A DNA stretch of 64,000 nt from Forficula auricularia (GCA_024734495.1 JALMQS010000841.1:853626-917625), one strand, 5' to 3'; positions 22,881 to 34,170 are shown, numbered from the stretch's first letter. Numbers and translations are program-made. Notes: generated from the sequence alone by a model not told the origin.

Positions 22881-22979
22881 GCATTTCTAATTTTCTAGTG
22901 GCCCACAGATTATGTATATATATAGGTATATAAATAAATTCCGTATAATTTTAATTAAATAACAATTTATCGAGTTTTA

Positions 22980-23392
22980 TATAATAATAAATTAAATTGG
23001 CAAATTCTAATATAAAATCATGTTTCTTATTAACTCATTGTGGGATTTAATACTTGAATGTATAATCAATTAAATTGTTTAATTTTAATATAATATATTA
23101 ATATTTGCTATAACCTATTAGTGGGTTTTAAAATTAAAAAACCAATTAATAAATAAAAGATAATTGAAAAAAATGTAAGCAAACTTTTTTATTGAAATTT
23201 TCATCTATCAATAATTACTTTAATAACAAAAAAGTCAATTAAGATGAATTTTGATGAGGTCCAGACCTAGCCAGATCGCTTTCTCATCCTCAAAACTTGT
23301 TAATAGAGTTGGTTTCATCAAAATCGGTAGAGCCGTTTTCAAAATAGAATCTTAGTTATAAATATATATATACAATTTTAAAAAGAGTAGTT
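22980..23392 (-). mobile_element. Helitron/Helentron-like copy, reverse orientation
   Basis: Reverse complement of the sequence at 3725-4060: CAAAATCGGTAGAGCCGTTT near 23322, GACCTAGCCAGATCGCTT near 23264, CCTATTAGTGGGTTTTAAAA near 23113. It ends about 65 bases before the Elongin-B-like exon. Confidence 0.5.
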
Positions 23393-23483
23393 AATAATAT
23401 AAGATACATATAAGTGAAGTGTTGTATTTTTAATTTTATTTATTTATTTATTTCTAGATCGTATCGCTCTTTTCTAATTGACA

Positions 23484-23819
23484 ATGCAGCAGACGTATTA
23501 TATGGTCCGAAGGAAGATGCGCACGATGTTTCTGGAAGTGCACCAGAGTACTTCTGTCAAGGAATTGAAACGGATGATAAACGGAATTATCGAAGTGCCT
23601 ACTGAAAATATGAAACTGTTTGTAGGGTCATTGGAGATGAGCGATACCCGCTCGCCCTCTTATTATGGACTGGATTTGAAAAAGGCGCTTCCGCATCAGC
23701 CGCAAGAACTGGGGCTGGCGCTGCGACTCGAAGAAGGCGGCGAATTTGAAAACCTCGATTTAACACCCTACTCACTGCCGCCAGAATTGCCGCCCTTTAT
23801 GCTTATACAGACCTCCTAA
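23484..23819 (+). CDS. Elongin-B-like protein (ubiquitin-like fold), diverged
   Basis: A 111-residue frame starting at ATG 23484 and ending TAA 23817-23819. Elongin B is the ubiquitin-like partner of Elongin C in the RNA polymerase II elongation factor and in Cullin2/5-VHL/SOCS ubiquitin ligases. Diagnostic order seen: MVRRKMRTMF (family MIRRxKTTIF), VKELKRMINGII, MKLF, a mid segment, LGLALRLEEGGEFENLDLTP and YSLPPELPPFM (family PxSxPPELPDVM). Length is near the family's ~118 residues, with a shorter tail. The central 45-70 region (family LYxDDQLLDD...L) is much altered, which is unusual for such a conserved protein. A good 3' splice site (TTTATTTCTAG, to 23457) precedes it, so an upstream 5' exon is likely. 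A TTG codon 6 bases upstream is not a start. It may be a diverged paralogue; function not shown. Confidence 0.75.
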   Translation: MQQTYYMVRRKMRTMFLEVHQSTSVKELKRMINGIIEVPTENMKLFVGSLEMSDTRSPSYYGLDLKKALPHQPQELGLALRLEEGGEFENLDLTPYSLPPELPPFMLIQTS

Positions 23820-24391
23820 AATACCTACAATTATTATGTATATATGTGCATACCGAAATTAATCAAATATAAAACATTTCCATATATATAATATTTATTA
23901 AAAAAATAGTATTTCAAGATTTTTATATTATGTAGTATATTTTGTAGTTAAAAAAAATCAAAAATTAAAATATTTTTTCTACTTATAAAGGATTATTAAT
24001 TAATTACGTTATCAAATTTGAATCCTCAATATATTTAGCGTATATGGCAAATATTTATTTATTTATTTTAAATACTAAATTAATTATTATAAGACATTTT
24101 CCTAGATAATTATAGATATAAAAAAAAATGGTATTTCAAAATTTTTATATTAGGAATATTTTGTAATTAATTTAAATAAAAAAATAAATAGATATATATA
24201 ATAATATAATAATATATATATAATAAATAAATAAAATTAATTGTCACGCAAATGTTTTTTAATTTTTTTTTACCTATCCTTTCCTATTGTGTTGTATCAT
24301 CTTTTCGAACTTTGGCTAATTTTAATTAAAACAAGTATTTTTGTATTAAATTAAATTATAGAATATAAAAAAATATATTGTATATTATAGA

Positions 24392-24475
24392 CAAAAGGAC
24401 CTAGCGGGATTCGAACCTGGAACATCTACATAACGGACGCATTGTTCTAGTTTAGCAATGCGCCCGTCACGCTGA
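24392..24475 (-). tRNA. Inverted tRNA-like partner on the minus strand
   Basis: Reading minus, a second box B GGTTCGAATCC (24417-24407) is followed by CGCTAGGTCC and TTTT (24396-24393). The flanks (AATATATTGTATATTATAG and its complement after 24510) are also inverted, so the whole 24370-24530 block is a palindrome with two convergent tRNA-like halves. T-stem pairing is damaged on this strand. Confidence 0.4.
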
Positions 24476-24507
24476 GGTCCCGGGTTCGAATCCCGCTAGG
24501 TCCTTTT
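24435..24507 (+). tRNA. tRNA-like sequence (possibly Asp-derived, anticodon GTC), degenerate
   Basis: Sixty-nine bases ending GGTTCGAATCC (box B, 24483-24493) and CTAGGTCC, followed directly by TTTT, a pol III terminator. Acceptor GGAC pairs with GTCC. A loop CCGTCAC would place GTC as anticodon, but stems contain mismatches and U33 is C. Probably a pseudo-tRNA. Confidence 0.4.
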
Positions 24508-25207
24508 CTCTATAATATTATACAATATATTTTTTTTTATTCTAAAAATTTAATTTAATTTATAAATTGTCTTTGGATGAGACCTCGTGATAATTACGTA
24601 ACTACAAGGCTTATAAAAAAATAATTTTCATGTTTCATATGATATAATATAGTTTAATTAATTTTTTCTTAATTTTTACAAATATGTAGCAAATTAATAA
24701 TAGTAATAATATAATTTTTTTATTTTATAATTCACTTTTTGCTAGCATTGCCAATAGATATAAATAAAATCAAAATATTTTTTTTCGACTTATAAGGGAT
24801 TATTCATTAATTACGTCATCAAATTTGAATACTAAATAAATTTAGCGTATATGGCAAATATTTATTTATTTTAAATACTAAATTATTATAAGACATCTTA
24901 CTAGATAATTATAGATATAAAAAAAAAAAATGTTATTTCAAAAATTTTTATATTATAAATATTTTGTAATTAATTTGAATAAAAAAATAGATATATATAA
25001 AATAAATAAATTAATTGTCACGCATATTTTTTAATTTTTATTCAACTCTCCTTCCCTATTGTGATGTATCATCTTTTCGAACTTTTGCTAATTTTAATTA
25101 AAACAACATTACGCTTAGTATTTTTGTATTAAATTAAATTATAGAAAATAAAAAAAATATATATTGTATATTATAGACAAAAGAACCTAGCGGGATTCGA
25201 ACCTGGA

Positions 25208-25433
25208 ACATCATCATCATCATCAGCCTGTCGAATGGGACAATCCACTGCTGAATATAGGCCTCTTCCATCAAATGGAAGGGGTTGGCATTAAGTCAAC
25301 ACGCTTGCCAGACGGATTGGTGACTAGGAATCAGATTATAGCCGGTCAAATATCAATGCAGGGACTCGGACTCGAACCCGGGACTCCTGCTTAGAAGGCT
25401 AGTGTCTTTAAGCTCTCGGCTAATCCGATTCCT
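25208..25433 (-). mobile_element. tRNA-derived SINE with LINE-type tail, copy 1
   Basis: Minus strand: box A-like TTAGCCGAGAGCTTAAAG, box B GGTTCGAGTCC, body, then GAGGCCTATATTCAGCAGTG and a (GATGAT)n tail. The tail is like that of insect LINEs that supply the reverse transcriptase. The copy lies in the second tRNA-like duplicate. Second copy: 60585-60819. Confidence 0.85.
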
Positions 25434-25502
25434 AAAGGGGGCGATAGGTGTTAGTAAACCTCCAGAAAGGGGCGATGGGCCATTGAGGTTGGGAACCACT
25501 GA
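25434..25502 (-). mobile_element. hAT MITE terminal fragment
   Basis: Reverse complement of the left end of the hAT MITE at 53506: GGCGATAGGTGTTAGTAAAC ... GGTTGGGAACCACTG. Only about 70 bases remain. Confidence 0.75.
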
Positions 25503-25596
25503 CTTAAGCAATTACAAAGATAATTTAGCATTAAGTGGATATTGATGAGGCAGTCCAAAAAAAGAAGAAGATAATTTACACTATCTTTTTATTCGT

Positions 25597-25640
25597 AAAA
25601 CCGACGTTTCGGAGGCTATTCCCTCCTTCTTCAGGGTTTT
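25597..25640 (-). ncRNA. Hammerhead-ribozyme-like motif (HH-f)
   Basis: Minus strand: CTGAAGA at 25634-25628, one unpaired A, helix II GGAGG/CCTCC, GAAACGTC, helix I AAAACC/GGTTTT (perfect). Confidence 0.55.
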
Positions 25641-26262
25641 GAAAAGTCAGTGAAGGAAATCCAATGCGGCATTCCCTCTGTCTCCTCTTTCAGTGGCAGT
25701 AACAATAATATCTTGTATTTCATTCTCAGCAGAATTATAATGTAATAATCATTATTACATTATATAATGTATTATACCATTATTACATTATCATTATTAC
25801 ATTATATAATGTAATAATGATTATTACATTATATAATCGTAATAATGATTATTACATTATATAATGCAATAATGATTATTACATTATATAATGTAATAAT
25901 GATATAATACATTATATAATGTAATAATGATTATTACATTATATAATGTAATAATGATATAATACATTATATAATGTAATAATGATTAGGTATTACATTA
26001 TATAATGCAATAATGATTATTACATTATATAATGTAATAATGATATAATACATTATATAATGCAATAATGATTATTACATTATATAATGTAATAATGATT
26101 ATTATATTATATAATGTAATAATGGTATAATACATTATATAATGTAATAATGATTATTACATTATAATTCTGCTGAGAATGAAATACAAGATATTATTGT
26201 TGCTGCCACTGAAAGAGGAGACAGAGGGGAATGCCGCATTGGATTTCCTTCACTGACTTTTC

Positions 26263-26306
26263 AAAACCCTGAAGAAGGAGGGAATAGCCTCCGAAACGTC
26301 GGTTTT
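26263..26306 (+). ncRNA. Hammerhead-ribozyme-like motif (HH-g)
   Basis: Plus strand: helix I AAAACC (26263-26268) with GGTTTT (26301-26306), CTGAAGA at 26269-26275, one unpaired A, helix II GGAGG/CCTCC, GAAAC at 26293-26297. The predicted GUC cleavage is after 26300. Confidence 0.55.
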
Positions 26307-26595
26307 ACGAATAAAAAGATACTGTAAATTATCTTCTTCTTTTTTTGGACTGCCTCATCAATATCCACTTAATTCAATTATCAGTCCGTCTCCAAAAATT
26401 ACTCCAATTTTAATAATTTAGCATTTAAAATTGTCTGATTTGGAGGTAAGTTAAATGCTTTCAATGTCGTAAGTTGAGGAAAGACATTATTTTTGATTTT
26501 ACTTATGGAACGTGGTGTAGGTTTTAGGTGAAACATGATGTTAATTAATAGAGTAAAGGGTGTGTAGTTTCAGTATTGTGTGTAGTTTCAGTATT

Positions 26596-26636
26596 AACTC
26601 CTGATGATGGACTAATAATCCGAAATATATTGAGTT
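26596..26636 (+). ncRNA. Hammerhead-ribozyme-like motif (HH-h), canonical CUGAUGA box
   Basis: Plus strand: helix I AACTC (26596-26600) with GAGTT (26632-26636), CTGATGA at 26601-26607, one unpaired T, helix II GGA/TCC, GAAA at 26622-26625, then TATAT and T. Predicted cleavage after 26631. Lies in a short repeat flanked by GTGTGTAGTTTC copies, outside the palindrome. Confidence 0.55.
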
Positions 26637-26759
26637 TGTATAAACCTCTTTGAGTTTTATTTCATTCACTGTGAAACTACACACCCTTTACTCTATTAAT
26701 TATTTTTGATGTTTTACAGTTGAATTAGCTCCTATCCTATTATTTTGATCCTAAACAGG

Positions 26760-27465
26760 GGGTGACAATCACTACAATGGCAATGGTTGACAGTGTTAGT
26801 TATTGACATGGGTGTCAATAAATGGCTTTTTGGCTTTTTGTTAGAATTCGATCTAAAAACGTTCTTGAGGCTAAGATTAACACGTTTATGATTGTTTTAT
26901 ATGAGAAATTTACTTTTTATCAGTGGTACATTTTATACTATCTACTGGATTGACAGGAGAAATAAACTTTTTTAAACTCAAGAATTTTAATTAATTAAGT
27001 AGAAAATAATTTATTAAATCTGAGTATAACGAAGTTTTAAGATCATTATAAACACTTATTTTCATTGTTATGACTTTTCAATTATATAATTATTTAGTTA
27101 ATAATTAATTATTTAATCATTATTATTTGATAATTAAGTTGAATAATTGTTATAAATAATTATTACGATTTTTTTTAGATCTAATTGATTCATGTATTGT
27201 GTTTATTTGATGTCTAATAAAAAAAGTTTTTATAAAAGTTGTTCAGTTTTTTTTTTTTTTGTAGATTAAATAAACGTATAGATAAATATAGTGTTCAATT
27301 TAAAAAACAGAACTTGACCTTGAAATACCTTTGAAAGCTTGTTCTAGGTTGACAAACAATAACGTGTAGTTTAGTTTCCCCCTCGATATAAATAAACTTT
27401 TTTTCATATAATGCACTGTTTTTGAGTTATAAGACTGTCTCAAGATAAACAAACTTACTCGGTAT
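26760..27465. mobile_element. Family F element, right part
   Basis: From about 26930 (TATCTACTGGATTGACAGG) to TATAAGACTGTCTCAAGATA (27440-27460), matching 7950-8470 and 37340-38010. The left arm is absent. No gene. Confidence 0.55.
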
Positions 27466-28053
27466 ATTAATATTATTTTTAATTTAAAATTCAGTTAAAA
27501 AGGTCGATTTTTATTTCGATTAAGAATTAAATAATAAAAAAAAAAATCAGCCATCGAAAAAAGTGGAACTTTTTCTATTGATACCTATAATATGTACTTT
27601 TTATCCTCCGCCCAGATTAAAATTTGTAGACCTCCACCCATTATGGTTGGTTTGAATTTCAGGAAGATTTTATATCTCCCTAAATTCTAGTGTGTAATTT
27701 TTTTATAATAATTAATTTTTTTGAAAATATAAAAACTCCATTTAATTATATAAAAATATATAAGAAAAAAAAAAACACAGAAAAAAATAACAATCCTTAA
27801 AATATATAGTCTGTTACGGAAACGTAATTAAATTACTTATTTAAAATTCAGTATTTGTATAAAAAATAACATTAAAATATAAATAAAAAAAATAAATAAA
27901 TAAAAAACAATAAATGAACAATTATTGTAAACGCACTTATAGATCATGAGTAGAAAAAGTATATTGGGATATACCTAAGTATAAATAAATACAAATCAAT
28001 TTGTATTTAGTTGTATTTATAAAATAATCCATAAATTTTTTTCAATATAGGGG

Positions 28054-28106
<53 letters not shown>

Positions 28107-28429
28107 TGTATATTAGGTCAAGAAAAAAGTTCGTGGCGTTTTTCCAAATAGATGGTTTTAGAGCCGCGTAACTATAGATATAAATAAATACCACAGCTTA
28201 CAAAGGTGGATTTATGCCATAATTTTGCTATAGCAATTAATTATTTTAACAAATATATAATTCCATTTATTTAAATTTTTGTTTTATATATTATGTGGAG
28301 TTGATCAAATTTGGCAGATGTTGAGCGACTAAAATAGTAGGTGTATAGGTGTATAGGTATTATATATCTAAAACAATAATTATGTAAATCTGTAATTAAT
28401 AAAAAAATAAAGTCATAAAATAAATATAA
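27466..28429. other. AT-rich region with TA microsatellite, no gene
   Basis: Contains a run of about 22 TA units (28057-28100) and a short stretch AGGTCAAGAAAAAAGTTCGTGGCG (28110) that resembles a mariner end. No coding evidence. Confidence 0.5.
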
Positions 28430-28935
28430 TTATTATTAATTTTTATTTTACTATTTATTAATTCATATAATAAAATTTAATTACCTTTTATTTTGTATTA
28501 ATTAATGGATCAAATAAAATTTAATTATCTTTTATTTTTTATTAATTAATAAAATAAAATTTAATTAACCTTTACTTTTGATTAATTAATAGACAAAATA
28601 AAATTTAATTATCTTTTATTTTTTATTAATAAAATAAAATTTAATTAACCTTTACTTTTAATTAATTAATAGACCAAATAAAATTTAATTATCTTTTATT
28701 TTTTATTAATAAAATAAAATTTAATTAACCTTTACTTTTGATTAATTAATAGACCAAATAAAATTTAATTATATTTTATTTTTTATTAATAAAATAAAAT
28801 TTAATTAACCTTTACTTTTGATTAATTAATAGACCAAATAAAATTTAATTATCTTTTATTTTTTATTAATTAATAAAATAAAATTTAATTAACCTTTACT
28901 TTTAATTAATTAATAGACCAAATAAAATTTAATTA
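28430..28935 (+). repeat. AT-rich tandem array (TTTAATTATCTTTTATTTT units), block 1
   Basis: Repeated AATAAAATTTAATTATCTTT and TTACTTTTGATTAATTAATAG units in higher-order pairs of about 85 bases. Blocks 2 and 3 are 30215-30730 and 32690-33650, so insertions have split one array. Confidence 0.85.
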
Positions 28936-29275
28936 TTTTTGGGTGAAATGTAGTGTCCGGACCATGACGTCAGATGTGAAATTTATTCTTTTACCCATGC
29001 TGACTGGCTGTCAAATTTCAGTCAGTGACTGAACTTTTTACAGATTTGGTTCATGATCTATAGGTTCTATTAAATAAAAAAAGATGCGTTCCCAAACAAG
29101 GCCTATGAGGTTAAGTTCGGTTCTTCGGTTCGTATACCTTGATTTCTGGCTGTGGTTTTTAGGCGGTTAGGATGGTAACCGAGAAACCAAAACGGTAAAT
29201 ACTTTCGGCTGCTCTTGGTTCTAGATCGTGTTTTCCATGTAACGTCACTGTCCGAATACTAGATTTTTACCATAT
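28936..29275. repeat. Dispersed repeat (GGGTGAAATGTAGTGTCC ... family)
   Basis: TTTTTGGGTGAAATGTAGTG, CCATGACGTCAGATGTGAAA and GGTTCGGTT-type blocks. The first part is repeated at 33650-33740; the second resembles 10200-10470 and 47150-47300. No coding frame. Confidence 0.55.
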
Positions 29276-29799
29276 TTTTTTTATTAATTAATATAATAAA
29301 ATTTAATTATAAGACATTTAATTATTTTTATTTTGTTTTTATTCTTTAATTATTATAGGTATTATTTATCTTTTGAAAAAAATTCAAATATAAATTCTTA
29401 TATATGTATAATATAATATTGTTAAATTGATTTATTTATATTTAATCACAATATTTATATAAATCGTAAAACAATTAAAAAAAAAAAAAATCAAAATTTA
29501 TAGGTAAAAAGATCAAAAAAGATCAAAGCTTATGATGGAAATAGAATGATAGATAATAAAAAAACACAGAGAACACAGTGTGTCCGATTGAGAGCAGGTG
29601 GGTTTCGAATTAGTAGTCTAAAAAAATAAAACAATTGATTTATTCAGACCCGGAAATTTGTTTCCAAGTATTTTGCTTACACAAAGACAAAAAATGCTCT
29701 TTATTTATATATTCCAAGGAGATTAATAGAATATTTATATAGGAAAAATTTTAAAAAGAATATTTCTGTAATAATCTAAGAATATTCTTGTAATACAGT

Positions 29800-30205
29800 G
29801 TGGCCCACAAGTCAAAACACCATTTTAAAATGAAGTAACTTTTTCATTTTTTAATAATTCACATTTATTTTTTCATAAACAAAAAACACACTTCTTGGAA
29901 ATAAATTTTATTTAGTTTTGAAAATTATATCCTTTAAATAACCACCATTTTACTTTTCACACGAGGCCCACTTTCACTTAAACGGATTTGTTAACAAATT
30001 GGGGGATAGGAAATCCAAGAATAGTCCTCCAGCGTAATCTGTATCCCGTAAATATAACGGTTTGGGGTGTCGTGTAACTGCATGATGGGTTTTTGGACCT
30101 TAATTCTTTGAAGCTGAGGCTGAAAACTCACTAACCATCACTAGGGAAAGGTAGAGAGAATTTCGTGAGTCCTACAGTCTTGGACACCCCAGATGTATCA
30201 AGATA
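29800..30205 (+). pseudogene. Tc1/mariner transposase remnant
   Basis: Starts with a terminal-like TGGCCCACAAGTCAAAACAC. Plus-strand frames from 29950 give DEAHFHLNGFVNKLG, ITVWGVV and RERYREF, which line up with FSDEAHFWLNGY, TVWCALWAGGV and the following part of the element at 9289. Multiple stops. Confidence 0.6.
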
Positions 30206-30214
30206 GTGCCTTTT

Positions 30215-30730
30215 TTTTACTATTTATTAATTAATATAATAAAATTTAATTATCTTTTATTTTGTATTAATTAAAAGACCTAATAAAATTTAATTATCTT
30301 TTATTTTCTATTAATTAATAGAATCTTTTATTTTGTATTAATCAATATGAATAATTAAATTTAATTATCTTTTTATTTTGTATTAATTAATAGAATCATT
30401 TATTTTGTATTAATTAATTACATATTATTACATTAAATTTAATTATCTTTTATTTTCTATTAATTAATAGAATCTTTTATTTTGTATTAATCAATATGAA
30501 TAATTAAATTTAATTATCTTTTATTTTGTATTAATTAATAGAATCATTTATTTTGTATTAATTAATTACATATTATTACATTAAATTTAATTATCTTTTA
30601 TTTTGTATTAATTAATAGAATCTTTTATTTTGTATTAATCAATATAATAAAATTTAATTATCTTTTATTTTGTATTAATTAATAGACCTAATAAAATTTA
30701 ATTATCTTTTATTTTGTATTAATTAATAAT
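30215..30730 (+). repeat. AT-rich tandem array, block 2
   Basis: TTAATTATCTTTTATTTTGT with ATTAATTAATA units, about 35 bases each, same family as 28430. Confidence 0.85.
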
Positions 30731-31560
30731 GTGTATTCTCAAGCAAACAATAGGGACCGTGCGTCCTGACTTTAGCGTCAACTGGCGACCAAAATATAAA
30801 CATAATAGGGGTATTTATTAAATGTTTATATTATATGTGATTTTTTTCTTTCCTATTATATTATTATTATTATTTCCAGGATAAATAAATAAAAACAAAA
30901 CAATTTATGTATTTCCCACTATTATTTGAATAAATAAACACAAGAGAGCACTACCTTCGGTAATAGTGCTGCCTCTCATGTTTAACACACGATCCCTATA
31001 CTTACAAGTACAATACTGTATTTTCTGAGGAAATACTTTTTTAACCATATTCCCGATAACCCGGCATTTTCACAAACTGGGCCACCCTTCGGTTAACATT
31101 AGGCCGAGTTTTCGGTATTCTACTGGTAATTATTTTATTTTTAGACTAAGTTATATTCAAAAACAAAATCTACCTGCTCTCATTTGGACTCGCTTTACAA
31201 ACACGACTAAAGTAGGATAATATGAGAGACTCGTATTAAGATCGATTTCAATGAATTTTTAAGATAATAGGATCATGAAAATATATAACATATATAAGGT
31301 AGCCGTTTTTCAGATAGAAAATTCTTATTTTGAATAAATTAACACTCTCTTAGGCTGTTAATATTCTTCAAAAAGAAATTAAAAAAAAAAAACAACATAT
31401 AAATGATTCAGTAGTTTGCGAAGTTCGTGAAGCGATCGGGTAGTTTGTTGCTGAAGTTTGAATTACGTTCAACTGTGATTCAACTATAACTTTTAAGGAG
31501 GTGGTGGTTCTAGGTGAAACATTTTAATATAATATTTCATTTTTCGTGTCCATGATTAAT
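30731..31560. other. Mixed repeat debris, no gene
   Basis: 30745-30790 (AGGGACCGTGCGTCCTGACT) resembles sequence near 59780. 31385-31520 (GCGAAGTTCGTGAAGCGATC) recurs at 32370-32440. No coding frame. Confidence 0.4.
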
Positions 31561-31625
31561 AATTAAAGGAATCGTAGGAGTTGGACATGAGTTTAAATTA
31601 AATACAAAGTTTTTTATTTAAATAC

Positions 31626-31668
31626 GAAAACATTTCGTTGCTAGTTTGCAACTTCTTCAGTGGCTGAA
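31626..31668 (-). ncRNA. Hammerhead-ribozyme-like motif (HH-i)
   Basis: Minus strand: CTGAAGA at 31660-31654, one unpaired A, helix II GTTGC/GCAAC, GAAAT. Helix I is decayed in this arm. Confidence 0.4.
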
Positions 31669-31997
31669 ATAGCGAAACAAAGCCGTTAGACATCTTTTTA
31701 TTAATCAATTATTTCATTTTTACAAAAGTACAATTGTAAGTAAGGTTAGTTTTTCTCACCTCATTTATTAAACTTATTTGTCTGGAGTTTTAACTAAAAG
31801 AAAAACCATTTTCAAACAGTATCCTTACAAATCACTCAATTACTGTTTGAAAATGGTTTTTCTTTTAGTTAAAACTCCAGACAAATAAGTTTAATAAATG
31901 AGGTGAGAAAAACTAACCTTACTTACAATTGTACTTTTGTAAAAATGAAATAATTGATTAATAAAAAGATGTCTAACGGCTTTGTTTCGCTATTTCA

Positions 31998-32038
31998 GCC
32001 ACCGAAGAAGTTGCAAACTAGCAACGAAACGTTTGGCG
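31998..32038 (+). ncRNA. Hammerhead-ribozyme-like motif (HH-j)
   Basis: Plus strand: helix I GCCA/TGGC, box CCGAAGA at 32002-32008 (U4 changed to C), one unpaired A, helix II GTTGC/GCAAC, GAAAC at 32026-32030, GTT. The helices are intact but one core base is mutated. Confidence 0.4.
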
Positions 32039-32596
32039 TATTTAAATAAAAAACTTTGTATTTAATTTAAACTCATGTCCAACTCCCTACGATTCCTTTA
32101 ATTTTAATATAATAATAAAAAAAAACCACAATTTTTGTTATTATATGTGATTCAGCTAATTATAATTACTCGTATCAGGTGGTAATGTTTCATTAAATAA
32201 TGAAAAGATATCACTCAAAATACCCTAGATTAATTTATTTAAAAATATATATATATTTTATTTATAATAAGATTGAACATGTTGTTTTTAATGTAAAAAA
32301 ATCCTTTATTTGAAAAAATTAACAGTGTCTTAGGCAGCAGCTAATATTCTGCAAAAAGTAATACACGCTGAAGTTCGTGAAGCGATCCAGTGGATTGTTG
32401 GCGAAGTTCGTGAGACTATCAACTGTGATTCATGGTAATTATAATTACTCGTATGCCGGGGAAACCTTCATTGAAGAATGAAAGCCTATCACTCAGAATA
32501 CCCTGATATTAATTAATTAATTCTAATTAGGTTGCCATGGCAACTTGTCAACAACCATGTATTTATTATTATTGAGATAGAAAATAAACAAACATG

Positions 32597-32636
32597 TTGT
32601 CATTGAAAAAGGGAGAAATTCTCCCGAAACGTTTGA
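32597..32636 (+). ncRNA. Hammerhead-like relic (HH-k)
   Basis: Helix I GTCA/TGAC and helix II GGGAG/CTCCC pair, followed by GAAACGTT, but the first box is TTGAAAA (32603-32609), so catalysis is unlikely. Confidence 0.3.
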
Positions 32637-32689
32637 CTTTGAATAAACGTGTTTTTTGGATTGTTTTTTATGAAAGATTTGTATTTTTT

Positions 32690-33650
32690 TACTTATATAT
32701 TATTTTAAATAAAAAACCAAATAAAATTTAATCATCTTTTATTTTGTATTAATTAATATAATTATCTTTTATTTTATATTAATTAATAGACTTAATAAAA
32801 TTTAATTATCTTTTGTGTTGTATTAATTAATATATATACCTATATATAATTAAATTTAATCATCTTTTATTTTGTATTAATTAATATATATAAATTTAAT
32901 TATCTTTTATTTTGTATTAATTAATATAATTATCTTTTATTTTATATTAATTAATAGACTTAATAAAATTTAATTATCTTTTATTTTGTATTAATTAATA
33001 TGTATCTATAATTAAATTTAATTATCTTTTGTGTTGTATTAATTAATATATATATATATATACCTATATATAATTAAATTTAATCATCTTTTATTTTGTA
33101 TTAATTAATATGTATGAATAAATTTAATATTTTATTTTGTATTAATTAATATATATAAATTTAATCATCTTTTATTTTGTATTAATTAATAGACTTAATA
33201 AAATTTAATTATCTTTTATTTTATATTAATTAATAGACTTAATAAAATTTAATTATCTTTTATTTTGTATTAATTAATATATATAAATTTAATTATCTTT
33301 TATTTTGTATTAATTAAATATAATTATCTTTTATTTTATATTAATTAATAGACTTAATAAAATTTAATTATCTTTTATTTTGTATTAATTAATATGTATC
33401 TATAATTAAATTTAATTATCTTTTGTGTTGTATTAATTAATATATATATATATATACCTATATATAATTAAATTTAATCATCTTTTATTTTGTATTAATT
33501 AATATGTATGAATAAATTTAATATTTTATTTTGTATTAATTAATATATATAAATTTAATTATCTTTTATTTTATATTAATTAATAGACCTAATAAAATTT
33601 TAATTATCTTTTATTTTATATTAATTAATGGACCTAATAAAATGTAACTA
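32690..33650 (+). repeat. AT-rich tandem array, block 3, with higher-order repetition
   Basis: ATCTTTTATTTTGTATTAAT units. Larger blocks of several hundred bases repeat (for example 32930-33160 and 33330-33560, both with ATATATATATACCTATATAT). Confidence 0.85.
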
Positions 33651-33892
33651 TTTTTGGGTGAAATGTAGTGTCCAGGCCATGACGTCAGATGTGAAATCTA
33701 TTCTTCCCAAACAAGCCCTCTATGAGGTTTGGTTAGGATATATGGCAATTTCCTGTCTAGTTATTTATTGATCTGTTTTTTAAATTATTTATTTTTACTT
33801 AATTTAACAACAATTTCTTCAAACCCAGTGACATATTTTAACTATTTGTCTTTTATTTTTTTCATTTATTTATTTATTTTTCCCAGTTGTAT

Positions 33893-34170
33893 TTATTTAT
33901 TTATTTGTTTTTATTATTTGAACGACATGCGGTATTCCTTTTTGTTTTTACTTTATTTATTATTTTATTGTTGGCCCGAGCATACTAAGGTTTTACACAG
34001 TTCTGCTGTTGCCACACTATGATCCACTCAACTTATTTGTTTTTATTATTTGGATGACATGCGGTTTTCCTTTTTGTTTTTACTTTATTTATTATTATCT
34101 TCTTGGCCGGAGCATACTAAGGTTTCACACCGTTCTGCTGTGGCCACACCCTGACCCACTCAACAGGATC
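33893..34170 (+). repeat. Tandem duplication, two ~135-bp units
   Basis: TTTGTTTTTATTATTTG, GACATGCGGT, TTCCTTTTTGTTTTTACTTT, GAGCATACTAAGGTTT, CACAC(A/C)GTTCTGCTG and CCCACTCAAC occur in the same order at about 33898 and 34031. No gene recognised. Confidence 0.8.

Larger units (their letters stand above)
23950..25213. repeat. ~790-bp direct segmental duplication downstream of the Elongin-B-like gene
   Basis: About 23975-24415 is repeated at about 24768-25210: TTTAGCGTATATGGCAAATA at 24036 and 24840, AGATAATTATAGATATAAAA, and the tRNA-like start ACCTAGCGGGATTCGAACCT at 24399 and 25186. The second copy is cut inside the tRNA-like part by a SINE. Confidence 0.8.
25532..26371. mobile_element. 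Penelope-type palindrome with internal palindromic minisatellite
   Basis: Arms TAAGTGGATATTGATGAGGC (25532) and complement (ending 26371) match over about 200 bases. The middle, 25738-26167, is an array of ATTACATTATATAATGTAAT-type units, each itself a palindrome. Arms carry hammerhead-like motifs on opposite strands (25597-25640, 26263-26306). The tail CAGTCCGTCTCC (26382-26393) is shared with the element at 13625. Confidence 0.75.
31561..32104. mobile_element. Penelope-type palindrome with two hammerhead-like motifs
   Basis: AATTAAAGGAATCGTAGGAG at the left and its complement ending at 32104; centre about 31832 with arms of about 260 bases. GTTTGCAACTTCTTCAG lies in the left arm and its complement in the right. 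Confidence 0.8.

Noticed and set aside
28057..28100. Possible replication origin at the TA run.
   Set aside because: A simple TA microsatellite in an AT-rich genome is not evidence of an origin.
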